A stretch of DNA of 64,000 nucleotides from Lacipirellulaceae bacterium (GCA_040218535.1 JAVJRG010000005.1:1736001-1800000); one strand, 5' to 3'. Counted from the stretch's first letter, positions 53,301-61,973 are shown. The notes: generated from the sequence alone by a model not told the origin. A program made the numbers and translations.

Positions 53301-53793
53301 GATCTCATCCTGAAATATCGCTTCTCATCGTCGACGTACCGCTTACGTGATCGCGCAGCAGACCTCAGAAGGCTACTTCGATGCGAACGTTTTCAGCGTG
53401 CAAGTCGTTGAGAAAAGCAGATCGGTTGCCGCAATCGATGCGTCAGCCGTAGATACCCGTTGTTGTCACCTGAGGCGTTGATTTTAGCGTGCTAGCACTT
53501 TGCAAAAAGGGCTTGACGACGGGCAAGCTAACATTCGCATCTTCATCATTCCTAAACACGCGAAAAGATGCGTAATGTCAGGTTGAAGTTTGGAAAAATT
53601 TTTTTGCACACCGCGATTCGGTAAGTGGAAAAAACGTCGCTGAATTTTTATGCGTTAAGAATTCAAATTCGTGATCAACCAAACGTGAAAATCAAAACGA
53701 CTTGTTTGACTCAAGAAACGGTTTTACCCAATAGTGAACGAACTACTGAACGCAAGTATCAAACGATTGCATTTGTGTGCGGTTGGAAGCGAA
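53301..53793. other. AT-rich region upstream of dnaA, candidate oriC
   Basis: About 490 bases with no convincing gene. From about 53580 it is clearly AT-rich, with long A and T runs. One perfect match to the DnaA-box consensus TTWTNCACA lies at 53602-53610 (TTTTGCACA) and one near-match at 53624-53632 (AGTGGAAAA). A palindrome GTGCTAGCAC sits at 53490-53499. Only one clean box means the origin call is weak, and this DnaA may prefer a different sequence. The dnaA promoter must also be here. Confidence 0.4.
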
Positions 53794-54729
53794 TTACGAC
53801 TTTCCGTGTAAACACGCGTACACATGACGCCGTTGCCACGATTGAAATCCGAGACTTCGATAAACATTCAGGGCAGGTTCATTGGTTGCATCCACTGCTA
53901 ACACGAGTCGTGAGACCTTAGCCTTAGCTGCTTCCTCGATCGCGTGCCCCACGATCAAACGCGAGAGGCCTTTGCCGCGATAATCGGGGGCGATTCCCAT
54001 ATAGACAAGCTCCCAATTCGCCTCTTCTCCGCTTCCGTGACTCGCCAAAATCAACACACCTGCGTCCTGGCCCTCGCGACTCAGCAGATACCAATGCTCG
54101 GGCATCATCATCCCTTGCTTCTTGTACCCTTCGATGACCTCACTTAAGTCACGGACGCCATTGAGAGCAGGGCAGTCTTGCGTATCTTGATAAGTCTTTT
54201 CAAGAATTCCCTCGAGCCGCTCTGGGTATCTGTCCGCGTTGGGCAAAAACACTACGTCAGCGAGAGCATCGTCTGCAGCTTTATCCTCCCGCTCAGCGGG
54301 AGCTGCGGGGTCGAGCCACAAGTATTCGAGCGTTGCGAGACGCTCGAAATCTTTTTCTTTGAGCAGCGACTCGTCGACGCTCTCCCCCTCTGCTAACAGC
54401 ATTTGCACGAGTTGCAGTTTCTCGCTGCGGGCGTGCTCCTTTGCCTTATCGAGAAGCTCAGCAGCTTGGGGGTGAGCAAAACTCGGCGGCCAGAGCACTC
54501 CCGTTCTCCCTGGTAGCTCTTGCAACCAAACGGCTGCTGGAGACGAGCCCTTTGCATCAAGGTAATAGAGCCCACGAAACGCATTCTCACCGAGTGCTTG
54601 CTCTTGCTTCAATGCACTAACTAACACGGATTGCAGCGAAGGAGGGAGCCCTTCGTTGAGTGTCAGTAAAGCGTCGCGACGTTGTTCTGGCGGGCAACGC
54701 TCAGGCCGTGGCTGGTGGAGATTTGCCAT
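53794..54729 (-). CDS. GNAT family N-acetyltransferase
   Basis: About 311 residues from the ATG at 54729. The acetyl-CoA-binding motif A is VYMGIAPDYRGKGLSRLIVG (about 245-264), followed by NEPALNVYRSLGFQSW near the C-terminus. The N-terminal half (LTLNEGLPPSLQSVLVSAL) is a second, degenerate GNAT-like domain, as in mycothiol-synthase-type two-domain proteins. Substrate unknown. A GTG at 54795 would overlap the previous gene. The end lies in the AT-rich region upstream of dnaA. It shares its direction with the 306-residue gene directly upstream, so probable operon. Confidence 0.85.
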   Translation of the reverse strand: MANLHQPRPERCPPEQRRDALLTLNEGLPPSLQSVLVSALKQEQALGENAFRGLYYLDAKGSSPAAVWLQELPGRTGVLWPPSFAHPQAAELLDKAKEHARSEKLQLVQMLLAEGESVDESLLKEKDFERLATLEYLWLDPAAPAEREDKAADDALADVVFLPNADRYPERLEGILEKTYQDTQDCPALNGVRDLSEVIEGYKKQGMMMPEHWYLLSREGQDAGVLILASHGSGEEANWELVYMGIAPDYRGKGLSRLIVGHAIEEAAKAKVSRLVLAVDATNEPALNVYRSLGFQSWQRRHVYACLHGKS

Positions 54730-54788
54730 GCAGATCAGCTTAGCTGATTCCCAGTCCCCAACAACAGAGACGCGGCACCAGAGAGACT

Positions 54789-55709
54789 TCACCACAGGTT
54801 GCGGCGGGTGTCGAGACTGTCAATCTGCTCTTTTGGCACGCGACTGCGCGGGAAAAAGGCTTTCCAGCCTTCCTCTTTCCGTTTCGCTTTCTCCTGAGGA
54901 GAGAGATTCTCTGCCGCATACTGCTTCGCCTCAGCCGCTTGGCGCTCTGCCGCGGCTTTGGCTTCCGCTGCCCGAATGGCAGCTTCGTCCACCTTTGGCA
55001 ACGGTGGAAGTGCCCTCACGAGCGGGTGAGCCGTATCCGGACGCTGGAGTGTCAGCTCGACATCGAAACTCTGATGCGGCGAGCTTTCCCAAAGCACCGG
55101 GGCAGGGCGGGTGCGTAGTTCGCTAATGACATCGTTGCCACGCCTTAGTTGATAGAGCTGCTGGCCAGCGATCGGCGTTGGCTGACGTTGCAGTCCGTAG
55201 CGTTGCGTGACGAGGTTCACCAGTTGTGTTGTATCCCCCGTCGATCCGCGGAATGTCAGCCGATGAACATGTCCATTCGCCCCAAACAAGTAAGTCAGAG
55301 ACCCAGCAACGTCATGAAGTTGTGTCCCTGTGACCAAAGGAACGCGAACGCCGAAGAGATTTAGCTCCGAGGTGGTCGTCGACTTCCGCGCCCACCGTTG
55401 GTAAACCCACTCTTTGGTGATATCCATCCGGAGGACTTCTTCGACGGCTAGAGCCGGGATGCCTTCCAACGGTGTTTCCGTCGGGTAAAGTAGAGCCCCA
55501 GGACCTTGAGGAGAGCTCGCCAACTGCCGGCGGCGTGCCTCCTCGGGAAGTTCTCCTGGCAGAGCTGGCAACTCAGCGGCACCGACGCTGGCGGGCTTGC
55601 TTTCGCCACCCCAAGGTTTGGGAATCCCATCAGTCCCTTGTGTAGCAACATAGGGCACGGCTACCGAGGCAGCCAACAGAGCGGGCATGGCTAGAGTGCG
55701 AGTAATCAT
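54789..55709 (-). CDS. Exported hypothetical protein
   Basis: 306 residues with a signal peptide (LAMPALLAASVAVPYVA). Mostly beta with one helical, alanine-rich stretch near the C-terminus (AAIRAAEAKAAAERQAAEAKQYA), then a charged tail. TQLHDVAGSLTYLFGANGHVH and FRGSTGDTTQLVNLVTQRYG form the core of the folded domain. I do not recognise the family firmly; the domain could belong to an uncharacterised planctomycete family. ATG at 55709, no clear Shine-Dalgarno. Its end overlaps the alternative GTG start of the GNAT gene, consistent with operonic coupling. Confidence 0.7.
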   Translation of the reverse strand: MITRTLAMPALLAASVAVPYVATQGTDGIPKPWGGESKPASVGAAELPALPGELPEEARRRQLASSPQGPGALLYPTETPLEGIPALAVEEVLRMDITKEWVYQRWARKSTTTSELNLFGVRVPLVTGTQLHDVAGSLTYLFGANGHVHRLTFRGSTGDTTQLVNLVTQRYGLQRQPTPIAGQQLYQLRRGNDVISELRTRPAPVLWESSPHQSFDVELTLQRPDTAHPLVRALPPLPKVDEAAIRAAEAKAAAERQAAEAKQYAAENLSPQEKAKRKEEGWKAFFPRSRVPKEQIDSLDTRRNLW

Positions 55710-55840
55710 CGGAGTCGTCAGGAATCGGGTTCAGGGTCGGGAGGATGGAGAGAGTTCCCCCCTTCTCAAACCATCGACCCACGAAACCGAGTGACTTCGC
55801 GATGTGATTTTTGGTCGCTTGCCCTTATGTGATACGTAAG

Positions 55841-57118
55841 ATGGGATTGTTGCGTAGCGCTGTTTCAGCCACTTCAATCGGAATTCACTCCGCCAATACG
55901 ATCCGCAAAGCCCGACCAGCCGTGGACGACTTGAACGACCTTGACGATTACGCCTGGCTGATTGGGGACGAGGCCAAGAAGTACCTGCGCGAGCTGGCCC
56001 AAGACACCCGCCCGACTCTAGAACGTCTTACCAGCCTGCGGAAAAAGTTGTCATCTGCACGGGCGCGATTGGTTGTGCAGCAGAGCGAACTTCGCCGTAA
56101 GGCAGTCGCAAAGTTTGGCGAGCTTGCAGACCAACTATTTTTCACGCCGACGCAACTTCAACAGGCGACGGATCACTGGATCGCACGCTACAAAGCTGCG
56201 CGTTTTGGCAGTGACGACGTCGTCGATTTCTGCTGTGGTATCGGCGGCGATCTGTTGTCCCTGGCTGAGCGAGGATCGGCTACCGGCTGGGAACATGACC
56301 CACGGATCGCATTAATTGCCGAGACCAACCTGGCTTGCGTCCGAGCGAAGCACGCCTCGTGCGTGAAGGTCGCCGACGTTGCAGAAGCGCGTGTCGAGCC
56401 AGGACAAAGCTGGCACGCTGATCCCGACCGACGCATCGGCAACCGACGGTCCATTCAGATCGAGCTGCACTCACCCAGCAAGGAAACGATTCAAAAGTGG
56501 CTGCAATCCGCGTCTGAAGGGGCGGTGAAACTTGCCCCAGCGTCGACGCCACCCTCCCAGTGGCAGAAGAGCAGCGAGCAGGAATGGATCTCCCGTGGGC
56601 GTGAGTGCAAACAGTTGATGCTTTGGTTTGGCTCCTTGAGTAACAACCACGGCAAGCGGAGAGCAACAAGTTTGCATCTGAACGAGGAAGACGAGCCAAC
56701 ATCCATTAGCTATTTAGGAGAGCACGCAGACGCGATCTCAATTGCAGAAATGCCAGGCAAGTACGTTTATGACCCCGACCCCGCATTGATCGCGGCGAAG
56801 CTTACCGGGTCGCTCGCCAACGAGCACGGTCTTTCGTCGCTCGGCCCAGGGGCAATCTATCTGACCAGCGACAAGCTTACCGCTGCGCCTCTGCTCTCGG
56901 CCTTTGAGGTGCTCGACACCTTGCCCCTTCGTGCGAAGCAAGTGTCCGAATATCTTCGTACCCGTAATGTGGGTCGCGTCGAGATCAAAGTCCGCGGGGT
57001 CGATATTCGACCGGAGCAATTTCGCAAGAAGCTCGCACTACGAGGGGACGAGGAGTGTTCGCTAATCCTCACGCGAATTGGTCGGCGAGAAGTCGCAATC
57101 GTAGCAACAAGAGTATAA
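55841..57118 (+). CDS. Class I SAM methyltransferase with THUMP-like C-domain
   Basis: About 425 residues; the frame opens at a TTG (55811), but the ATG at 55841 is more likely. The methyltransferase core is VDFCCGIGGDLLSLAERGSA (about 127-146), where FCCGIGG replaces the classic DxGxG loop and E/D positions follow (WEHDPRIALIAETNL). The C-terminal quarter (LSAFEVLDTLPLRAKQVSEY, RTRNVGRVEIKVRGVDIRPE) resembles the THUMP-like domain described in SAM-dependent methyltransferases. Substrate unknown; RNA is plausible from the THUMP link. Ends 125 bases before the ebo region, across a long hairpin. Confidence 0.82.
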   Translation: MGLLRSAVSATSIGIHSANTIRKARPAVDDLNDLDDYAWLIGDEAKKYLRELAQDTRPTLERLTSLRKKLSSARARLVVQQSELRRKAVAKFGELADQLFFTPTQLQQATDHWIARYKAARFGSDDVVDFCCGIGGDLLSLAERGSATGWEHDPRIALIAETNLACVRAKHASCVKVADVAEARVEPGQSWHADPDRRIGNRRSIQIELHSPSKETIQKWLQSASEGAVKLAPASTPPSQWQKSSEQEWISRGRECKQLMLWFGSLSNNHGKRRATSLHLNEEDEPTSISYLGEHADAISIAEMPGKYVYDPDPALIAAKLTGSLANEHGLSSLGPGAIYLTSDKLTAAPLLSAFEVLDTLPLRAKQVSEYLRTRNVGRVEIKVRGVDIRPEQFRKKLALRGDEECSLILTRIGRREVAIVATRV

Positions 57119-57126
57119 GCTACCGC

Positions 57127-57202
57127 CCCTAGCCCGCGAGCTACGTCTCGCAAGGTGCACTTGCACAGATTCTCCGCGCGAGGCGTAGCTCGCGGGCTAG
57201 GG
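57127..57202. repeat. 25-bp inverted repeat at the start of the ebo region
   Basis: Left arm 57127-57151 pairs with right arm 57178-57202 with one wobble, leaving a 26-base loop. The arm core reads CTAGCCCGCGAGCTACG. The element lies between the methyltransferase and the first TIM-barrel gene. It has the look of a dispersed palindromic element; as RNA it would form a very stable hairpin without a T tract. Confidence 0.75.
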
Positions 57203-57243
57203 AGGGGTAACTTCGTGAGCTGATCTTCATTACAATAGCGAAC

Positions 57244-58113
57244 ATGAAACTCGCCTTCAGTTCCAACGCTTACATGAACTTCTCGATTGAGGAGACGATC
57301 CGTCGTATCTCCGCGATCGGTTATCGCGGGATCGAGTTACTCGCCGATGTGCCGCATGCGTGGCCGGCAGGTTTGCTTCCAGAGCGTAAGGAATCGATTC
57401 GGCGCGCCCTGGACGACGCGGGCCTGACGATTTCCAACATTAACGCGTTCATGATGAACGCGGTAGCTGACCCGCGACAGCCCTATTGGCACCCAGGCTG
57501 GACCGACCCTGATCCCCATTATCGGGCGATTCGCCGCGAGCACACTAAGCGTTCCCTGCACCTCGCAGCAGAACTAGGTGCACCGCACATCACGACTGAG
57601 CCCGGTGGAGAGTTGCAACCAGGACAGACCCGCCAGCAGGGCTACGATCTGTTCTACGAGGAGTTAATGCCGTGCCTCGAAGTCGCTGAAGAAACCGAGA
57701 TTGGCTTGCTGATTGAGCCGGAGCCTGATTTGTTGATCGAACGGTTCGATGAGTACTTGGAGTTTGTGGATCGACTTGATTCCCCACGTGTTGGACTCAA
57801 CTTCGACATTGGTCATGCCTTTTGTGTGAATGAAGATCCGCAGGACTGGGTCGCCAAGATGGCGGACCACACCGTCCACTATCACCTGGAAGACATCGCC
57901 GAGACGCGGGTACATGCTCACTTGATTCCCGGGCGGGGTGCTATCGACTTCGCCGCGACCTTGGCTGAGATTCAAGCCACCGATTACGAGGGGTGGCTCA
58001 CGGTAGAACTTTACCCGTACGTTGATTCGCCCGACGAAGCCGCTGCTGAAGCGCGCGAGTTCTTACAGCAGGAGCTTGCAAAAATCGGTCCGGCGGAAGT
58101 TGCAGGCGAATGA
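57244..58113 (+). CDS. Sugar phosphate isomerase/epimerase-like TIM barrel (ebo-region)
   Basis: 289-residue xylose-isomerase-type TIM barrel. Metal-site landmarks: ITTEPGGELQ (about 117-126), EIGLLIEPEPDLLIE with a conserved Glu (about 151-165), GLNFDIGHAF (about 190-199), HYHLEDIAE (about 217-225) and a late LTVELYPY. Start ATG at 57244. It overlaps the UbiA gene by ATGA (58110-58113), so the two are translationally coupled. In ebo/EDB clusters a TIM barrel of this superfamily is EboE; here two are present and this one is the more divergent partner. Likely acts on a cyclic or sugar-like intermediate. Confidence 0.85.
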   Translation: MKLAFSSNAYMNFSIEETIRRISAIGYRGIELLADVPHAWPAGLLPERKESIRRALDDAGLTISNINAFMMNAVADPRQPYWHPGWTDPDPHYRAIRREHTKRSLHLAAELGAPHITTEPGGELQPGQTRQQGYDLFYEELMPCLEVAEETEIGLLIEPEPDLLIERFDEYLEFVDRLDSPRVGLNFDIGHAFCVNEDPQDWVAKMADHTVHYHLEDIAETRVHAHLIPGRGAIDFAATLAEIQATDYEGWLTVELYPYVDSPDEAAAEAREFLQQELAKIGPAEVAGE

Positions 58114-59048
58114 GCAGGCGAGATTCCTCAGAAGCGCCCGACAATCAGGGGCTAAGCAAAGTGGCGGCTTGGCGACAGTTACTACGACTCGCCAATGTCT
58201 TTACCGCACTGTCCAACGTACTTGCGGGAGCCTTGATTGCTCAAGAAACCTGGCAACCGACCACTCCGCTCGCGTTGCTCTTGGCAAGTTCGGCATTGTT
58301 GTATTGTGCCGGGATGGTTCTCAACGACGTTTTCGACGCGGAACTCGACGCGAAAGAACGACCGGAACGCCCAATTCCTTCGGGGCGAATCAGCCGAGAA
58401 GAAGCCGCTTTGGTCGGTTGGTCATTACTCGCAACAGGTGTCGGCGCCGCAGCCTGGGCCAGTTATCTACTGGCCAGTATCGCGCCGATCATCCTCGGCG
58501 CGAGTCTTGCCGTGACGATCGTCATGTACGATGGCGGCCTGAAAAGTATGTGGGCAGGCCCCTTGGCAATGGGTTGGTGCCGTACGCTGAATGTCCTGTT
58601 GGGAGCGAGCCTCGCAGGAACTGCCGTCGACGGTCCGGCTTGGTTGTACGCGGGAGTCGTCGGGCTCTACACGATCGGGCTCACCTATCTAGCCAGGGAT
58701 GAAGCAACGACGAGCAGCGCTGGTGGGATTCGCACCGCAGGCCTCTTGCTGCTGGCAGCCTTTGGTCTGTTCTTCGCGTTTTCTTTCTCTGTCACACTCG
58801 CTGTCCCAGACCTTGTCTGGTTCGTGGCTTGGGGATCGGCGATCGAACTTGCCGGATTAGCCTTCTTCACGGCTGCACGGCAGCCTTCTCCGAAAAGAGT
58901 GCAACTTGGTGTGAAAAGGCTTATCCTATTGTTCATCGTGATCGACGCAGTGGCGTGCCTCGCCGTGGGAGGGTGGAAACCGGCAGGGCTAGTGCTGAGC
59001 TTGCTCGTGCCAACGCTCCAGCTATCGAGAAAAACGGCTATGACCTAG
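58110..59048 (+). CDS. eboC: UbiA-family prenyltransferase, EboC-like
   Basis: 312 residues with eight or nine membrane helices. The first Asp-rich motif is NDVFDAELDAKERPERPIPS (about 71-90), the UbiA metal/pyrophosphate site with the family's RPxRPIPSG, and YDGGLKS (about 137-143) fits the second-loop region. EboC proteins of ebo/EDB clusters are UbiA prenyltransferases of this length, and the operon context (TIM barrels, phosphatase-fold protein, EboB) supports this over menaquinone or heme prenylation. It overlaps the upstream gene by 4 bases. The isoprenoid and acceptor are unknown. The first 20 residues are hydrophilic (SRRDSSEAPDNQGLSKVAAW). Confidence 0.88.
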   Translation: MSRRDSSEAPDNQGLSKVAAWRQLLRLANVFTALSNVLAGALIAQETWQPTTPLALLLASSALLYCAGMVLNDVFDAELDAKERPERPIPSGRISREEAALVGWSLLATGVGAAAWASYLLASIAPIILGASLAVTIVMYDGGLKSMWAGPLAMGWCRTLNVLLGASLAGTAVDGPAWLYAGVVGLYTIGLTYLARDEATTSSAGGIRTAGLLLLAAFGLFFAFSFSVTLAVPDLVWFVAWGSAIELAGLAFFTAARQPSPKRVQLGVKRLILLFIVIDAVACLAVGGWKPAGLVLSLLVPTLQLSRKTAMT

Positions 59049-59058
59049 AGACTCTATA

Positions 59059-59093
59059 AGCTGAAAGCTGACGGCTGACAGCTAAGAGCTTTT
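59059..59093. repeat. Array of five degenerate heptamers inside the ebo region
   Basis: Five consecutive 7-mers beginning AGCTGAA and AGCTGAC fill 35 bases and end 3 bases before the ATG at 59097. It is the third array of this kind, alongside those before secA and cdsA. Units share an AGCT core. Confidence 0.55.
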
Positions 59094-59096
59094 AAG

Positions 59097-59942
59097 ATGC
59101 GACTTGGCTACAACACCAATGGACTTGTTCATCACAGCCTACCTGCTGCGATCGAATTGCTTGCTTCGTTAGGGTACGAGAGTGTCGCGATTACTCTGGA
59201 TCATGCCTGCCTCAATCCTTTCTCGCCCGATCATGAACGCGAGCTTGAGGAAGCTGCCGCGCTGCTGAAGCAGCACGGCCTGAGGAGCGTGATTGAGACC
59301 GGGGCTCGGTATTTGTTGGACCCGCGTGAGAAACATCAACCGACTTTGGTTTCTCCCCGCTCAGCAGGACGACCGCGGCGGATTGAGTTTTTGCGTCACG
59401 CTATCGATACGGCTGCCGCTTTGGGAAGCGACTGCGTTTCGCTCTGGTCAGGCGTACTGCCTTCTGAGGATTCTCGCGAAATTGGGATGGAGCGGCTCGT
59501 CAAATCGCTGAGTGCTGTGCTGGACTACGCAGAACGACGCGACGTGATTCTAGGCTTCGAGCCCGAGCCGGGGATGCTAATCGACACGATGGATTCCTTT
59601 TCGGAGCTTCTTGAGGCGATGTTTCTCAAGAAAAGCGACTCCGACCACTTACAACTAACCCTCGATCTTGGTCATCTGCACTGCTTAGGCGAGGGGCCCA
59701 TTGAACAAGTGATCAAACGGTGGAGTGAACGGCTGGTAAACATCCACATTGAAGATATGCGAGCCGGAGTGCATGAACACTTGATGTTTGGCGAAGGCGA
59801 GATCGACTTCCCTCCGATTCTTTCCGCTTTGCAGGATGTTAACTACCAGGGTGGCTTACATGTCGAACTAAGTCGCCACAGCCATATTGGGCCAGGAGTT
59901 GCTGCGCGTTCAATAAAGTTTTTGAAATCACTGGCAGGGTAA
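59097..59942 (+). CDS. Sugar phosphate isomerase/epimerase-like TIM barrel, EboE-like
   Basis: 281-residue TIM barrel. Starts with LGYNTNGLVHHSLPAAIELL, and shows VILGFEPEPGMLIDTM (about 155-170), LQLTLDLGHLHC (about 200-211), NIHIEDMRAGVHEH (about 229-242) and GGLHVELSRHS (about 260-270), the metal and catalytic strands of the superfamily. It is the second TIM barrel of the region and the better candidate for EboE, which in other clusters lies between eboC/eboD and eboF. ATG at 59097, 3 bases after a heptamer array. The alkaline-phosphatase-fold gene follows after a 104-base gap with a long inverted repeat. Confidence 0.85.
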   Translation: MRLGYNTNGLVHHSLPAAIELLASLGYESVAITLDHACLNPFSPDHERELEEAAALLKQHGLRSVIETGARYLLDPREKHQPTLVSPRSAGRPRRIEFLRHAIDTAAALGSDCVSLWSGVLPSEDSREIGMERLVKSLSAVLDYAERRDVILGFEPEPGMLIDTMDSFSELLEAMFLKKSDSDHLQLTLDLGHLHCLGEGPIEQVIKRWSERLVNIHIEDMRAGVHEHLMFGEGEIDFPPILSALQDVNYQGGLHVELSRHSHIGPGVAARSIKFLKSLAG

Positions 59943-59955
59943 AACACATTTAATT

Positions 59956-60030
59956 TGAACAGGAGGGAATAGAGGAAACGGAGAAGAGCTTTACCTGAAC
60001 TCCTCCGTTTCCTCTGTTCCCTCCTGTTCA
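59956..60030. repeat. 28-bp inverted repeat between the EboE-like and EboF-like genes
   Basis: Left arm 59956-59983 pairs with 60003-60030 with one T-G wobble; 19-base loop. The arms can be read as three 9-mers of the type CTCCGTTTC on one strand. It ends 17 bases before the GTG start at 60047, with AAGGAA between as Shine-Dalgarno. RNA would fold into a very strong hairpin in the operon leader; no T tract, so not a terminator. Confidence 0.8.
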
Positions 60031-60046
60031 CTACAAGGAATCTTCC

Positions 60047-61366
60047 GTGTCAGAGTACGTCGTTCTGCTTTCAGTTCCAGGCTTGCGGGGGAAAGACCTC
60101 GCCCACATGCCGCTCCTCCGCAATCTTGTCCAAGAAGGTGATCAAGCAGAGCTCGTGGCCAGCTTCCCAGCAGTGACGTGCCCGGTTCAAGCGAACATGA
60201 CAACCGGAGCGCCACCCTCAGAGCACGGCGTGGTCTCCAATGGTTTCTACTGGCGTGACAAGCAAGAAGTGGAAATGTGGACCGCCGGGAACGAGTGCAT
60301 CGAGAGAATGCAACTTTGGGACATCCTCCACGAGAACAATCAGAAACTCACCTCCGCTGTTTGGTTCCCGCTGCATAGCAAGTACTGCGGAGCCGATTAC
60401 GTCTGCACGCCCGCCCCAATTCACAATCCTGACGGGAGCGAGTCACTCTGGTGCTATACCAAACCCGAATCGATTTACGGAGAGCTCCGCGACGAACTTG
60501 GGCACTTCCCGTTACAGCACTTTTGGGGACCGGCCGCTAACATCAAGTCTTCCGCATGGATCGTTTCTTCAGCAATTACTTGCGCTGAGCAGTATCGCCC
60601 AAATCTCTTCTACATCTATTTACCGCACCTTGACTATGCCGCGCAAAAACATGGCCCCAACAGCGAGGAAGCGATCGCTGCCTTGAGTGAACTCGACCAA
60701 GAATTGGGGCGGCTCGTCGATGGCTTCACCTCAGCTTACGAAGACAACCAACCTTTATGGCTTGTCGCCAGCGAGTACGTGATTACTCCGGTTGAAAACG
60801 TTTGCTACCCCAACCGTGCTCTGCGTGAGGCGGGGCTGCTTCGGGTTCGAGATTCTGAACAGGGCGGGGTCATCGACTACGAAAACAGCACGGCTTGGGC
60901 ACTATGCGATCATCAGATGTCGCACATTTTCCTGAGTGATGAGGCTGATCGCGAGAAAGTAGCTGGCCTGTTGCGACAACTGCCAGGGATCGCCGACGTC
61001 TTCGCGCCGGACGAACGACCTGAGTTTGACTTGAGTCACCCTCGAAGTGGCAACCTCATCGCCGTGAGTCACGACGACAGTTGGCAAGCCTACTACTGGT
61101 GGCACGATGATGCCGCTGCCCCCAAGTTTGCGCGAACTGTCGACATCCACCGAAAACCGGGTTACGACCCCGTGGAAATGTTTTTCGATGCGGAGAACAA
61201 GTGCATCCCGCTGGATGCGACTCTCGTAAAAGGCTCGCACGGGGCTCCCCCGCGTGAAAGTTGGCAACGTGGCGTTCTGCTTAGCAGTCAGAAAGGTGTC
61301 TTCGTCGAGCGACCCTTAGGGGACATCGACGTGGCCGACATCGTGCTGCGGCAGTTTGGAATCTAG
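60047..61366 (+). CDS. Alkaline-phosphatase/nucleotide-pyrophosphatase-fold protein, EboF-like
   Basis: 439 residues starting at a GTG with AAGGAA upstream. The nucleophile-type segment reads FPAVTCPVQANMTTGAPPSE (about 42-61), where Thr is the usual nucleophile of this superfamily; PHLDYAAQKHGPNSEEA and VKGSHGAPP supply later metal ligands (Asp and His), and YVSEYVITPV-type strands lie between. No signal peptide, so it acts in the cytoplasm or is exported otherwise. EboF proteins are of this superfamily, which supports the cluster call. It follows the EboE-like gene and is the last plus-strand gene of the region. Confidence 0.85.
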   Translation: MSEYVVLLSVPGLRGKDLAHMPLLRNLVQEGDQAELVASFPAVTCPVQANMTTGAPPSEHGVVSNGFYWRDKQEVEMWTAGNECIERMQLWDILHENNQKLTSAVWFPLHSKYCGADYVCTPAPIHNPDGSESLWCYTKPESIYGELRDELGHFPLQHFWGPAANIKSSAWIVSSAITCAEQYRPNLFYIYLPHLDYAAQKHGPNSEEAIAALSELDQELGRLVDGFTSAYEDNQPLWLVASEYVITPVENVCYPNRALREAGLLRVRDSEQGGVIDYENSTAWALCDHQMSHIFLSDEADREKVAGLLRQLPGIADVFAPDERPEFDLSHPRSGNLIAVSHDDSWQAYYWWHDDAAAPKFARTVDIHRKPGYDPVEMFFDAENKCIPLDATLVKGSHGAPPRESWQRGVLLSSQKGVFVERPLGDIDVADIVLRQFGI

Positions 61367-61373
61367 CGGCAAA

Positions 61374-61973
61374 TTAAGCTGCTTGCGAAAGACTCGTCCG
61401 TTCAAGTTCGTCAGCAGGCAATAGCATGTCTTGGAGGAATGTTTTTCCTTGGAGAGCCGTTAGCTCCAGCCGCACTCGGTGTTCCTGAGCCAGCGCATTG
61501 CCTGCTGTCTCACGACGGCCTTGAAAGCCGCCATCGTAATTTCCGATGATTGGAATCGTCAGCGTGAGTTGCAAGCCTGCCGTATTAAGGGCAGACAGAT
61601 TCATCGGCAGCTTGCCTGGTGTCTCTGAATCTTCCCAGATTCTCACATACGCTTCCCGCCAAGAATCATCAGCCAGTTGCAACCAGCCTTTGACTCCAAG
61701 AAGAGCGTTCGGCAACGAACTATTATTCACGACCGCAAAGTCGATCCCGTAGGTGGCTGGGATTTGACCTTCTTCCAATGTTAGCCGCTGGTAAGCTTCC
61801 GGATCTTCCTGAGGCATCGGGACATTGCCCCAAGTTTGGCCGACGGGTTGCACCTGAACTTGGGCGCGTTCTCGGTTAGCACGCACGAGCCAAAAGTAAG
61901 CCGTCGACGCAAGAGCCATGAACGATGCGCCCAGGCTGATGGCCTCTTTGGTTGATTCGATGTCGAGGGGCAC
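61374..61973 (-). CDS. Membrane-anchored hypothetical protein
   Basis: About 199 residues. A GTG at 61973 is the best start, as AGGAG lies 7-8 bases upstream; a TTG at 62021 would lengthen it by 16 residues. A single membrane segment (EAISLGASFMALASTAYFWL) lies at the N-terminus, followed by a beta-rich domain (YGIDFAVVNNSSLPNALLGV, WREAYVRIWEDSETPGKL). No known motif. It is convergent with the EboF-like gene (7 bases between stops) and downstream of eboB on the same strand, about 130 bases away, so it may or may not belong to the ebo region. Confidence 0.6.
   Translation of the reverse strand: MPLDIESTKEAISLGASFMALASTAYFWLVRANRERAQVQVQPVGQTWGNVPMPQEDPEAYQRLTLEEGQIPATYGIDFAVVNNSSLPNALLGVKGWLQLADDSWREAYVRIWEDSETPGKLPMNLSALNTAGLQLTLTIPIIGNYDGGFQGRRETAGNALAQEHRVRLELTALQGKTFLQDMLLPADELERTSLSQAA

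Noticed and set aside
53625-53921. 98-residue plus-strand frame upstream of dnaA
   Set aside because: Starts with GTG in AT-rich DNA, overlaps the end of the GNAT gene, and its amino acid pattern is not protein-like; more likely part of the candidate origin region.
57244-58113. Reading the first TIM barrel as a plain sugar epimerase unrelated to ebo
   Set aside because: It overlaps eboC by 4 bases, so it is most simply part of the same unit; still, its exact role stays open.
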